NCBI GenBank assembly: GCA_021157525.1
Contig: JAGGWK010000037.1
Span: 98,867 to 144,891, forward strand
From: Candidatus Cloacimonadota bacterium
GTDB lineage: Bacteria > Cloacimonadota > Cloacimonadia > Cloacimonadales > TCS61
Direction: 5' to 3'
Length of the DNA: 46,025 bases
Under the pieces are notes generated by a model. That model was not told where the DNA came from. It worked only from the letters and a program-made list of their open reading frames with translations, and did not search any database. Made by a program: the position numbers and the translations under genes. Positions 9,251 to 17,671 of the stretch are shown in pieces; within the stretch, counting starts at the first letter, position 1, and each line of letters opens with the position of its first letter.

Positions 9251-10432
9251 ATGAAATCTGTCGCTGTTGCCATCCTGCTGATGCTTGCCATTTCCCTCTT
9301 CCCCATCACCTATACCCCACTGCAATTCCAAAAGTTCCACGGCCACGTCGAATCCTCCATCGGTTTTCATGTCTGGTCAGACCATTTTGTGGTGCGCAAT
9401 CTCCAACTGCGAGGCCTTCTTTACACCCCCTGGTTTTTGCGTATAAATGCCGTATTTCGTTCCAGCGATAGAGAATACCTCATCATAAAAGAACACCATC
9501 ATAACTATTACAACACTCGCTTTCGTCCCTATATCGACGAACTCTATGCAGAGACCATCCACAATTTCAGTCAGTCTGGATGGAATCTCGATCTGGCCGC
9601 AAAAGTAGGCAGAACCCGGTTTCTGCGGTTTCCATACTACTTTCAAACTGCGCGGTTTGACCGCATCCCCGGTGTGGCAGACCTGCGTGGTGGCGACGAT
9701 ACCGATTATTCCGGCATCATCCCCACAGCAAATTTGTCGGCTCCCTTTGGCCTGGGATATCATGTGGCTGCGATACAATGGCTGTGGAATGATGTGAAAG
9801 GTCTTGGCATCCTGGAAAACTATCTCTACTATGCCCCGGATGTCCGTCCTGGTATTCTGGAACTGCGCTTTGGCCAGCTGGCTCAGCGCACAGATCCTCC
9901 GGGGAGTACGGTGCAGGGTGCATCCATGTTGCTGGGAGCGTCGAGGAGCGGATTTTCGGTGGGGTTTTTTGTTGAACGCACGGTAGATGACACTTTCACC
10001 GGTTTGCTGGTGAATTTTGCCCAAACAAAAATCACCAATGCTCTTGGCAGAGTGCGGCTCGATTATACCCGCTCATATCAGGGGCTTGTGTTTCAGATTC
10101 CCTTTGCTAAATACAACATTGGCTATGCTTCCACCCCACCGGCAGACGCCCAACTGGTTGGCACCGTTGAGGTCGATCGGGCTATCACATTCTGGCGGGC
10201 TGGACTAATGCGTAACTTTTACGAGCACATTGCATCCCGCACTGGCTCTACCGATGGCGACATCATCGTGATGAAGGAAAAACCCTGGTATCTTGGATTT
10301 GAGGGATTGATAAGCACATATAAAATAACGAGTTATTCAATTGATGAAATGAAAAGGTGGAATAATTCCACCACTCGGCCGGGGCAATACAGCCAACAGG
10401 CCACCTATTATATTTATCGCAGGAGGCGCTGA
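9251..10432 (+). CDS. Putative outer-membrane beta-barrel protein (hypothetical)
   Basis: No named family is recognised. A signal peptide is clear (MKSVAVAILLMLAISLFPIT). The rest is rich in aromatic residues and in alternating polar/apolar stretches, such as FVVRNLQLRGLLYTPWFLRINAVF and SGFSVGFFVER. It has no long hydrophobic helix, so a barrel in the outer membrane is likely. The tail is strongly basic (YYIYRRRR) and does not end in the usual barrel aromatic residue. GAGGAG lies a few bases before the ATG and supports the start. The stop TGA overlaps the ATG of the radical SAM gene by one base (TGATG), so the two are co-translated although their functions look unrelated. Confidence 0.65.
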   Translation: MKSVAVAILLMLAISLFPITYTPLQFQKFHGHVESSIGFHVWSDHFVVRNLQLRGLLYTPWFLRINAVFRSSDREYLIIKEHHHNYYNTRFRPYIDELYAETIHNFSQSGWNLDLAAKVGRTRFLRFPYYFQTARFDRIPGVADLRGGDDTDYSGIIPTANLSAPFGLGYHVAAIQWLWNDVKGLGILENYLYYAPDVRPGILELRFGQLAQRTDPPGSTVQGASMLLGASRSGFSVGFFVERTVDDTFTGLLVNFAQTKITNALGRVRLDYTRSYQGLVFQIPFAKYNIGYASTPPADAQLVGTVEVDRAITFWRAGLMRNFYEHIASRTGSTDGDIIVMKEKPWYLGFEGLISTYKITSYSIDEMKRWNNSTTRPGQYSQQATYYIYRRRR

Positions 10433-11406
10433 TGCAAGAAGCAAAATATTTTACCAGACAAACGGGAAACCGTGTGATTTGCACGCTGTGTCCCCACGGA
10501 TGTCTTTTAGCAGATGGTGAAGAAGGATTGTGCCGTGGCCGCGTAAATCGGCGCGGAACCCTCTACGCCACAAACTATGGCCAGACTATCTCCGTAAATC
10601 TCGATCCCATCGAGAAAAAACCGCTGTATCACTTTTTACCGGGAAACCAGATTTTGTCTATCGCATCAAATTCCTGCAATTTTCGCTGCGATTTTTGCCA
10701 GAATTTCTCCATCAGCCAGCAACCCCAGCCAACCTTCGCCATCACACCGGAGATGTTGCTGGAACTGTGTACCAAGCACCATTGTTCTATGGTCGCCTTT
10801 ACCTACACCGAGCCCCTCACGTGGTACGAGTTTGTGCTGGATGCAGCCGGGTTTTTGCAAAAGCATCACATCAAAACCGTGCTGGTGACCAATGGCTTTA
10901 TCAATCCGGAACCATTGGCGGAATTGTTGCCAGTAATTGATGCCATGAATGTCGATCTTAAGGCGATGTACGACGGATTTTACAAAAAAATCTGTGGAGG
11001 CGCATTGAAACCGGTTTTGGCCACCATCCGTTACGCTGCAAAACACTGTCATCTGGAGCTTACAAATCTACTGATTCCCGGCGAAAATGACAGCGATTCC
11101 CAGATCGAGTCCCTCATTGATTTTGTCGCTTCGGTAGATCGCCGCATCCCTCTCCACTTTTCCAAGTACTTTCCTCACTACCTCCGCAGCACGCAGCCTA
11201 CCGACGAAAAAACCCTGTATCACGCTCTTGAGATGGCCAGGGCCGAGCTGGATTTCGTCTATTTGGGAAACATCATTCACAGTCATACTACCCGGTGTCC
11301 TCAATGTGGCGAATTGCTTATCACCCGTGGAACCAAAACCACAATCAACCTCCAGGATGGATCGTGCCCGTCCTGCCACTATCCGGTGTATGGCGTATGG
11401 AAATAA
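10432..11406 (+). CDS. amrS: AmmeMemoRadiSam-system radical SAM enzyme (AmrS, PflA-like)
   Basis: This radical SAM enzyme belongs to the group once annotated as pyruvate formate-lyase activating-like, now AmrS of the AmmeMemoRadiSam cluster. Its reaction and substrate are not firmly known. The N-terminus has the extra cysteine pattern CTLCPHGCLLADGEEGLCRG that marks the group. The cluster-binding motif CNFRCDFCQN (CxxxCxxC) follows at about residue 82. A C-terminal zinc-ribbon-like segment, with CPQCGELL and CPSCHYPVYG, completes the usual architecture. AMMECR1 and Memo partners are not in this window. A ribosome site (AGGAGG) sits inside the end of the preceding gene. The stop overlaps the start of the NusG-domain protein. 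Confidence 0.88.
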   Translation: MQEAKYFTRQTGNRVICTLCPHGCLLADGEEGLCRGRVNRRGTLYATNYGQTISVNLDPIEKKPLYHFLPGNQILSIASNSCNFRCDFCQNFSISQQPQPTFAITPEMLLELCTKHHCSMVAFTYTEPLTWYEFVLDAAGFLQKHHIKTVLVTNGFINPEPLAELLPVIDAMNVDLKAMYDGFYKKICGGALKPVLATIRYAAKHCHLELTNLLIPGENDSDSQIESLIDFVASVDRRIPLHFSKYFPHYLRSTQPTDEKTLYHALEMARAELDFVYLGNIIHSHTTRCPQCGELLITRGTKTTINLQDGSCPSCHYPVYGVWK

Positions 11407-11768
11407 ATTTCAGGCATTATAGACGGATGTTCACCCGCGGGGATGTTTTTTTGCTGGTGATTTTGCTCCTGATTGCTGGCGGTATTTTCTTCGGGCAGCA
11501 GCGCAGAAATGTAAACCAACGCGTGGTGGTGTTTCGTGATGATTCCCAGCTGGGATCTTACCCTCTCTCTCAGGATGCTACCATACAAATTGATACCCAT
11601 TGCACCTTCCAGATAGAAAACAGACGGGTGCGAATGCTGCACTCCGATTGCCCAAACCAGCTCTGTGTTAAGCAGGGATGGAGCACCGGTTTGCCCATCA
11701 TCTGCGTGCCAAATCACATTATCATCCGCATCCAGAGTGGCGAAGAGCCACTGCTGATTACCCATTAA
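11397..11768 (+). CDS. NusG domain II-containing protein
   Basis: The ORF track starts this frame at 11295, deep inside amrS; the ATG at 11397 (MEINFRHYRR) or at 11427 (MFTRGDVFLL) is far more likely. From 11397 the protein has about 123 residues. A single N-terminal membrane helix (VFLLVILLLIAGGIFFG) precedes a domain with the family signature of DUF1312/NusG_II: MLHSDCPNQLCVKQGW, then LPIICVPNHIIIRI. The domain faces the periplasm if the helix is an anchor. In other bacteria the family often sits beside ApbE-like or isoprenoid genes; here it follows amrS with overlapping codons. Function is unknown. Confidence 0.85.
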   Translation: MEINFRHYRRMFTRGDVFLLVILLLIAGGIFFGQQRRNVNQRVVVFRDDSQLGSYPLSQDATIQIDTHCTFQIENRRVRMLHSDCPNQLCVKQGWSTGLPIICVPNHIIIRIQSGEEPLLITH

Positions 11769-11814
11769 TCTCTTTACGGATTCGTTGGAATCTTTGTTTT
11801 AGAAGAAGCTTTTC

Positions 11815-12567
11815 TTATCTTTTTTGGGCGATGAGAATGAGGTTATGGGATTCCGGAACTACCGGTCCTTTCTGAAAATCTCCATAAACTTCTTCCGGAG
11901 AAAAACCGCATGCATCCAGCAGAAGTTTCATATAATCCAATGAACATTCCCGCAGGGAAATGTTGTGTTCAAAGGTGCGTTTAGAGCCATCTGGCAACAA
12001 TTCTTCATAACGGTCGTGCCAGTGTTTAATCAGGTTCAGCCGGTCGATATCGTAGCTGGTAAACATGGCGAGGGTGGATTTTGCTGGTGAAAAATAGCTG
12101 CGATACTGGAGCGTGAGAGGGAATGTGTCGGGACCTTCGCAGAGGCAGGGAGTGAGGTCTATTCCCAGGATGCCGTCAGGTTGAAGATGATCATGAACAC
12201 TGCTCAGGCAGCGGATCTGGTCATCCTGGGTAAGAAGTTGCTGAAAAGATGAGTAGCTGATGAAGGCGAAGGGAAAGGTTGCATCCAGAGAAAAAGAGCG
12301 CATGTCTGCCTGCAGGGTGCTGATGGGAAGCTGCCCCGCTTTTGCCTGTAATGCATCCAGTAATGCGGAAGAATAATCGACAGCGGTAACGGGAAAGCCG
12401 GCTTTGGCCAAGGGGATGGTGATGCGGCCACTACCACAGCACAGTTCTAAAATCGGGCTGCCAAACCGGGCAGCTGCATCCAGCCAAAAGCCAATATCCT
12501 CTGCCTGTCTGGTACAGATTTTTTCAAATTCCCAGTCGTAATAGCGGGCAAAATCATTCCAATTCAT
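11815..12567 (-). CDS. Class I SAM-dependent methyltransferase
   Basis: The 250-residue protein has motif I as ILELCCGSGRITIPLAKAG (about residues 39-57), the acidic motif II residue in VTAVDYSS and motif post-II LQADMRSF. This is a Rossmann-type small-molecule or protein methyltransferase of the Methyltransf_25/31 type. The substrate cannot be told from sequence. It begins with MNWNDFARYYDWEF, a common opening for this family. The gene converges on the NusG-domain gene with a 46-base gap and stands alone, 222 bases from the receiver gene's stop on the same strand. It carries several GGATGCA heptamers, like the core genes. Confidence 0.85.
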   Translation of the reverse strand: MNWNDFARYYDWEFEKICTRQAEDIGFWLDAAARFGSPILELCCGSGRITIPLAKAGFPVTAVDYSSALLDALQAKAGQLPISTLQADMRSFSLDATFPFAFISYSSFQQLLTQDDQIRCLSSVHDHLQPDGILGIDLTPCLCEGPDTFPLTLQYRSYFSPAKSTLAMFTSYDIDRLNLIKHWHDRYEELLPDGSKRTFEHNISLRECSLDYMKLLLDACGFSPEEVYGDFQKGPVVPESHNLILIAQKR

Positions 12568-12789
12568 TCATACTCCTGGGGCGAGATTAGAAAGCATTTC
12601 CAGAAGTCAAAGAAAATTTGTTTACAGTGGGAAGTGCCTGTATGAAATTGAATAAAAACAATAAACGTACGCCGGAGATACCGAGACAAGAGCTGAATCT
12701 GCAGAACTTGAGTCGCAAAGTGCAAAGTTATGGTGACTTGAGGGCTGCACAACTTTATGTTGTAACATTTCCTCTTTAAGTCAACAATA

Positions 12790-13161
12790 TCAATCGGTTT
12801 TCAACGTCTCAATTATCTGCTTTACTCTATCTATATCAACCGGTTTATTTAGATACGCTACAGGATTTAATTTTTGGGCCCGCCTTTTGATCATATCTGT
12901 TGCATAACCGGTCATAAAAGCGACGGGGACTTTCTTTTGTAACAGTATTTGCTCGGCAGCTTCGATGCCATCCATCCCGCCTGGCAGATTGATGTCCATC
13001 AAAATGAGATCGGGGTTCTCCTTATTGGCGATCTCTATTGAAGCCTTACCATTGGAAACTGTCGGGAGTACCATTACGCCAATATCCTCAATATCAAGCT
13101 TCAAGCACATAGCAATCAATTGTTCGTCTTCCACGATGAGCACTTTCATTGGTTTTTCCAT
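12790..13161 (-). CDS. CheY-like single-domain response regulator
   Basis: This stand-alone receiver domain of 123 residues has the acidic pocket in VLIVEDEQ, the phosphorylation aspartate in LILMDINLP (Asp56), the conserved Thr in VAFMTGYA (about 85) and the Lys in LNKPVD (about 109). There is no output domain, so it must act by protein contact or phosphorelay. Its ATG directly abuts the stop of the kinase gene upstream on the same strand (TAA/ATG), making the kinase its obvious partner. Such single receivers commonly pair with HWE/HisKA_2 kinases. Confidence 0.93.
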   Translation of the reverse strand: MEKPMKVLIVEDEQLIAMCLKLDIEDIGVMVLPTVSNGKASIEIANKENPDLILMDINLPGGMDGIEAAEQILLQKKVPVAFMTGYATDMIKRRAQKLNPVAYLNKPVDIDRVKQIIETLKTD

Positions 13162-15831
13162 TTATACCCTCTTATAGTATTGTTCTTTTGCGATTACAAT
13201 CCGGCATTTGAAGCCATCGCCGCTGGTGAACGTGACCTCACCGCCCAATTGATCCCTTGCCAGAGCTATAACCGTTTGCAATCCCAGATGACCGTCTTTT
13301 TCTACGTTAAAATCTTCTGGAAATCCCGTACCATTATCAGACACTTCAATGATCAGTCTTTTTTCGGCATCCTGCTTTAAAACCACATGGATTTCACCTT
13401 TCTCTTCTGCAGGAAAAGCATGCTTCACCGTATTGGTGAGCAGTTCGTTTAATACCAATCCAAGGGGAATTGCCGTATCGATCAAAACGGGTATGTCTTC
13501 GGGTGCGTCAAAATGGAATTGAATTTTGTCAGCTTCCGAGAGGAAACTCTGCCGGATCAGAACAATTAAATCGCTGAAATAGGATCTCAGATTCAGGGAA
13601 GACAAATCCTGTGATTCGTACAATTTTTGATGCACCAGAGCCATTGAACGAATTTTCAGCTCAATTTCCCTGAATGAAGTTTGTACCGTTTCATCCGATA
13701 TGGTTCGGGCCCTCAACCGCAGCATGGCGGAAATCACCTGCATGTTGTTTTTGGTTCGGTGATAGAGTTCCCGCAGTAACAGTTCTTTTTCCTCAAGATC
13801 TTTTTGGATTTGTTCTTCCGCTTTTTTCCGTTCGGTAATATCAGTGAATATTGTTGCAAATTTTCCTTTCTCCGGAGAATATACCAAAATACGGAGATAT
13901 TTTTTCATTGGCGGGAAATATTCTTCGAATGTCACACCTTTGCCGGTTTCTGCCACCTTTGCGTAAATATCAAGATATGGAGCTTCTTTTGTTCCGTAAA
14001 GTTCTGTTGCCAGTTTTCCCATGGCATTTTCGGGTTTTATATTGAGGTATTTTTCAGAAGCCGGATTCGCTTCAATTATTCGATAATCAATTGCTTTCCC
14101 TTTCTTGCTATAGATAATTTCATGGAGATAGACACCTTCTGTCATTTCTGAAAATAGCGAATGGAATTTTGCTTCGCTTTCCTGCAACGCTATTTCCGCC
14201 TGCCTGCGCTTTTCGTCAACTTTGATGCTGTGCAGGGCAAAGGCAATATCCCCGCTCACCTCTTTAAAAAGTGCAATCTCTTCATTGTCATATATAAGCT
14301 CGCGTGGAATTGAAACCGTCATCAATCCGTAAATTTTCCCCTCATGCTCCAGTCGAATTGTCATCGCTCCTCTGTCTGCATACTTACCGGATATCGGACA
14401 ATCTTTACATTCATCTTCTGGAAACTCAGTAATTACCGGATCAGATTGTTTTAATGCCTTTTCCCCGCAAACTGTGTTCTTCCCGCTTCTCATAAGTTCG
14501 ATGAGAGGTAAAAAATCCTTGCCCAAACCCGCTTCGGCAGCTGATACAAATTTGCTCGATCCATCAAACAAAACAATCCAGGCATTGGCATAACCGCGAG
14601 TTTCTATCAGATTATTACAGGCGCCATTTATAACTTTATCTCTCTCTTTTTCTTTGGTGATAAGCTGATTCACCGTGCGGATAGCACGAAGCACAAGATT
14701 AAGATGCTTGATTTTCTCTTCCGCCTGCCTGCGCTCGGTTATGTCTTCTACAGTGCCGTCATAATAGAGTGTTTTACCGTGTGAATCGCGAATGGCACAA
14801 GCGCTTTCCCTGACATAAAACACTAACCCGTCCCGCCGCGTCCAGATAGATTCCAATCCTTTTACTTCCCCTTCCTTTTCGATAAGCTCAATGAACTGTT
14901 TACGGGGTGTGGCAATTTCGAAACCATTTTTTTCGAGATTTCTCTCTGCAAGCTCATCAAAAGACCCATAACCAAGCATCTTAATTAAAGCGGGATTGGC
15001 GAGAAGAATAGTGCCGTCTGGCGTTGTCCGGTAGAGTCCGAGGGTTACATTATCATAGAGACTGCGGAAACGTTTCTCTGATATCTTTAACTCTTCTTCT
15101 GCTTTCTTAAGTGCGCTAATATCCAACATTGATACCACACTTTGTTTTGTGTTGGGAATCATGGCAACATAAAGAACAATATTCTTGATGTCTCCATCGA
15201 CATTTAAGATGCGAACTTCATATTTTCTTTCAACCGACTTCGGATTTTCCCTGCGTGCCCTATGCCGGTTCAACATCAACGCTAAATCCTCTTTATAAAC
15301 GAAATCAGTCCAGGATTTCCCGATAAGCTGATCGGGAGAATATCCAAAAACTTCTTCACATTCATTGTTTGCATGTACAATTGTCGTGTCTTCGTCAACG
15401 ATTAGGGTAGCCGTTCCGGTAGATTCAAATATAGCTCTATATTTCTGTTCGCTGTGTTCAATAATCTGTTCCGATTGGGCGCGCAATTTCAAAAAAGAAT
15501 TCATCCGTGTCAGGAACTCTGCTTTACCGACGGGCATTCGGATGATGTCATCAAAGCAGTTGCTCAGCCAGGGCTCAGCCGGAGTTTTTTCAGACAATAA
15601 TGCCAGAATTGGAAGAAATGGCCCGGCTGATTCTTTTATGTCATCAAGGAATGGAGAGATTTGATGGCCGGTTAATTCGTCCACCAGAACAGCATCGGCT
15701 TTCTTTAGAAGCTCAATCCTGTTGGCGCTGGTAAGTTTTTCTACCCGGTGCCCTTCCTTTTGCAGTAAATCGGCGAGCAGCTTGTAATCGGCCAGGTTTT
15801 TTACCGAAAGAAGAATCGTTCTTTTTTTCAT
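13162..15831 (-). CDS. Multi-sensor histidine kinase (degenerate receiver, PAS repeats, GAF, HisKA_2/HATPase)
   Basis: This is a cytosolic sensor kinase of about 890 residues without membrane helices. In order: a receiver-like N-terminal domain that lacks the acidic pair (about 5-115), a PAS domain (KYRAIFESTGTATLIVDED), a second PAS (RFRSLYDNVTLGLYRTTPDG), a GAF domain (about 395-560, with CGEKALKQSDPVITEFPEDE), a third PAS (KFHSLFSEMTEGVYLHEI), then the kinase core. The phospho-histidine box ELYHRTKNNMQVI (His near 694) is of the HisKA_2 type. ATP-binding boxes are NELLTNTVKHAF and DNGTGFPEDF. The ORF track starts at a GTG (15840); an ATG at 15831 (MKKRTILLSV) is preferred. It lies between the KaiC-like gene and the receiver gene, nearly without gaps. 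Confidence 0.9.
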   Translation of the reverse strand: MKKRTILLSVKNLADYKLLADLLQKEGHRVEKLTSANRIELLKKADAVLVDELTGHQISPFLDDIKESAGPFLPILALLSEKTPAEPWLSNCFDDIIRMPVGKAEFLTRMNSFLKLRAQSEQIIEHSEQKYRAIFESTGTATLIVDEDTTIVHANNECEEVFGYSPDQLIGKSWTDFVYKEDLALMLNRHRARRENPKSVERKYEVRILNVDGDIKNIVLYVAMIPNTKQSVVSMLDISALKKAEEELKISEKRFRSLYDNVTLGLYRTTPDGTILLANPALIKMLGYGSFDELAERNLEKNGFEIATPRKQFIELIEKEGEVKGLESIWTRRDGLVFYVRESACAIRDSHGKTLYYDGTVEDITERRQAEEKIKHLNLVLRAIRTVNQLITKEKERDKVINGACNNLIETRGYANAWIVLFDGSSKFVSAAEAGLGKDFLPLIELMRSGKNTVCGEKALKQSDPVITEFPEDECKDCPISGKYADRGAMTIRLEHEGKIYGLMTVSIPRELIYDNEEIALFKEVSGDIAFALHSIKVDEKRRQAEIALQESEAKFHSLFSEMTEGVYLHEIIYSKKGKAIDYRIIEANPASEKYLNIKPENAMGKLATELYGTKEAPYLDIYAKVAETGKGVTFEEYFPPMKKYLRILVYSPEKGKFATIFTDITERKKAEEQIQKDLEEKELLLRELYHRTKNNMQVISAMLRLRARTISDETVQTSFREIELKIRSMALVHQKLYESQDLSSLNLRSYFSDLIVLIRQSFLSEADKIQFHFDAPEDIPVLIDTAIPLGLVLNELLTNTVKHAFPAEEKGEIHVVLKQDAEKRLIIEVSDNGTGFPEDFNVEKDGHLGLQTVIALARDQLGGEVTFTSGDGFKCRIVIAKEQYYKRV

Positions 15832-15841
15832 AATGTTCACA

Positions 15842-17299
15842 TCATCTGTTTTTTATTGGTGTTCCGGACAATAAGCCGCTGAATCCTTCCAGTTTGTCAC
15901 CGACCTGAATTCCTTTTTCGTTCGATATTATCAATTCGCGTAGTTCAGGTTCATATTCACCCAGTCGTTTTTTCATACAACTGATCAGGCGAATAATCCT
16001 TCCATTCAACTCAGCGAAACGCAACAACAACACATTATCAGCAATATAACTGATACCGTAATCCGTTAACCTGAGATCGCCGGTAATTGCTTCCATCTCG
16101 TTAATGATAATGACATTCACCTGTTTTGATTTCAGAAAATTGATGAGGTTTTGTGTATGTGTCAAAATGTTACCGAATTGCTCCATGGAAATGTTGAATC
16201 CCCGCATACTATCAAGAACCACAGTTTTGACGCCCCGTTTCAGTTCGTTGCGGATTTTGAGAAGCAATTCGTCAGGGAAGAGATCAAGCGGGTTCACAAA
16301 AACAATTTTAATGATACCATTGTCGATATACGGTCGGATATCCATGCCCAGGTTTTCAGCACGTTTGACGATAAAGGGCTCGTGTTCTTCGAAAGCGTAG
16401 AGAACCGAAGAATTGCCTTTACGCGCTTCGGATAAAAGATATTGCATACCCAGAGTGCTTTTCCCGACGCCGGCGGGACCGGTGATCAATGTATTGGTTC
16501 CGACTTCCAGGCCTCCTTTCAGCAGATCATCGAGACCGGTGATCCCCGAAGTAAGCACTTCGTCCCTGAGGGCAGGCGGAACATCTTTTTCGATAATATG
16601 GGGATAAATGGTAATCCCTTCATTGGTAATCCGCATAGGATGCAGACCCGATAAATATCCCGAACCTCTTAATTTTTGAATTTCAATCATACGCAGATCT
16701 ATTACCCGGGATTGCGATAAAGTTCTGTCCAAATAAAGTACCGCGTCAACCGAGAGGGCAAGCGAGGCGTCTTTATCCATTTCAGTGGGATCATACAGTA
16801 ACAAGGCAGTGCATTTTATGGATTTGAGGTAATTAACAAATACCAGCAGATGTTTGCGGAATTGATAATCGTCAGTTGAAAGATAACTTAACAGAGTAAC
16901 CGAATCGATAACCACTTTTTCCGGTTTCTTTTTTTCAATAGCGTCATAAATCGCTTTCCAGGTGGTGGACAACTCGACCTCACTGGGCGAAAAGACCGTG
17001 TATTCTTCCACATCACCAGGTTTCCCCGATGGACTCAGGTCAACGATGTCAATTTTATCAAGTGACCAGCCAAAGCTGTCCACATTGGCATGCAATTCTC
17101 CGGCGCGCTCGGCGAGGGTAATATACTGACACTTTCCATCGTTCAGTAATTTTTCATCCGACAGCAGCCATTGCAAAGATAAAATTGTCTTGCCGCTACC
17201 GGTAGAACCGGCCAGCAAATACGAGTATCCGGGCATAAAACCACCCTGAAGGATGATGTCGAGTCCGGGGATTCCGGTAGATATTCTTTTACCATTCAT
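15842..17299 (-). CDS. KaiC-like double-domain RecA-family ATPase
   Basis: Two tandem KaiC/RecA-like domains make up 485 residues. The first has Walker A GSTGSGKT (31-38) and a Walker B-like KVVIDSVTLL. The second has GPAGVGKSTLGMQYL and TVVLDSMRGFNIS. This is the architecture of cyanobacterial KaiC, but without KaiA or KaiB nearby it belongs to the broader KaiC-like group, whose roles include stress responses and signalling. The start is supported by GGGAGG seven bases upstream. The stop is one base before the listed GTG of the histidine kinase, so the three genes form one operon. The KaiC-like protein may feed energy or redox state into the kinase, which is an inference. Confidence 0.88.
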   Translation of the reverse strand: MNGKRISTGIPGLDIILQGGFMPGYSYLLAGSTGSGKTILSLQWLLSDEKLLNDGKCQYITLAERAGELHANVDSFGWSLDKIDIVDLSPSGKPGDVEEYTVFSPSEVELSTTWKAIYDAIEKKKPEKVVIDSVTLLSYLSTDDYQFRKHLLVFVNYLKSIKCTALLLYDPTEMDKDASLALSVDAVLYLDRTLSQSRVIDLRMIEIQKLRGSGYLSGLHPMRITNEGITIYPHIIEKDVPPALRDEVLTSGITGLDDLLKGGLEVGTNTLITGPAGVGKSTLGMQYLLSEARKGNSSVLYAFEEHEPFIVKRAENLGMDIRPYIDNGIIKIVFVNPLDLFPDELLLKIRNELKRGVKTVVLDSMRGFNISMEQFGNILTHTQNLINFLKSKQVNVIIINEMEAITGDLRLTDYGISYIADNVLLLRFAELNGRIIRLISCMKKRLGEYEPELRELIISNEKGIQVGDKLEGFSGLLSGTPIKNR

Positions 17300-17671
17300 T
17301 TTGAGCCTCCCTTAAAACATCCGTTCATTCCATACTCACATGACAAGTACTGTATTTAGAATCTGTCTGCTTCTGAAAAAGTCAAGGCCCTTTTTTTGCG
17401 TGCATCTTCCTCGTTCTTTATAATGATGCATCCTGTATAGCTTTAAGTATCGTTTTCAGATCTTCTAGAATTTCCACAAAGTGGTTTCCTTCAATGGTTT
17501 ATCTCTCATGAAGTCCTCTCAATGCATCTCCCGGATGTGAATTTATCAACTTCTTTCTGCTCGAGAGGGCCATGTCTGGCTACGTTGGTTCTTTTCTCGT
17601 CCCAACGCAACATTTGGTCTTCCTGAATCTTACAGGTTATTTTCTTGGCAAAGGCGTCGATTCTTCCTCTG
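17300..17671. other. Gene-free stretch with decayed coding remnant
   Basis: This 372-base gap lies between the KaiC-operon start and the aroB stop. The minus-strand ORF 17506-17718 overlaps aroB and looks unreal. Another minus-strand frame, 17418-17498, ends in a protein-like tail (EILEDLKTILKAIQDASL) but is cut by an upstream in-frame stop. It looks like the end of a broken gene of unknown family. The promoter of the KaiC operon should lie near 17310-17400, but no convincing -35/-10 pair was found. Confidence 0.3.

Noticed and set aside
9377-10024. 215-residue minus-strand ORF inside the outer-membrane protein gene
   Set aside because: No ribosome site or family features; the plus-strand gene has a signal peptide and coupled context.
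11295-11396. Upstream extension of the NusG domain II protein
   Set aside because: The extra 34 residues overlap amrS out of frame and do not resemble the family; the helix starts soon after the later ATG.
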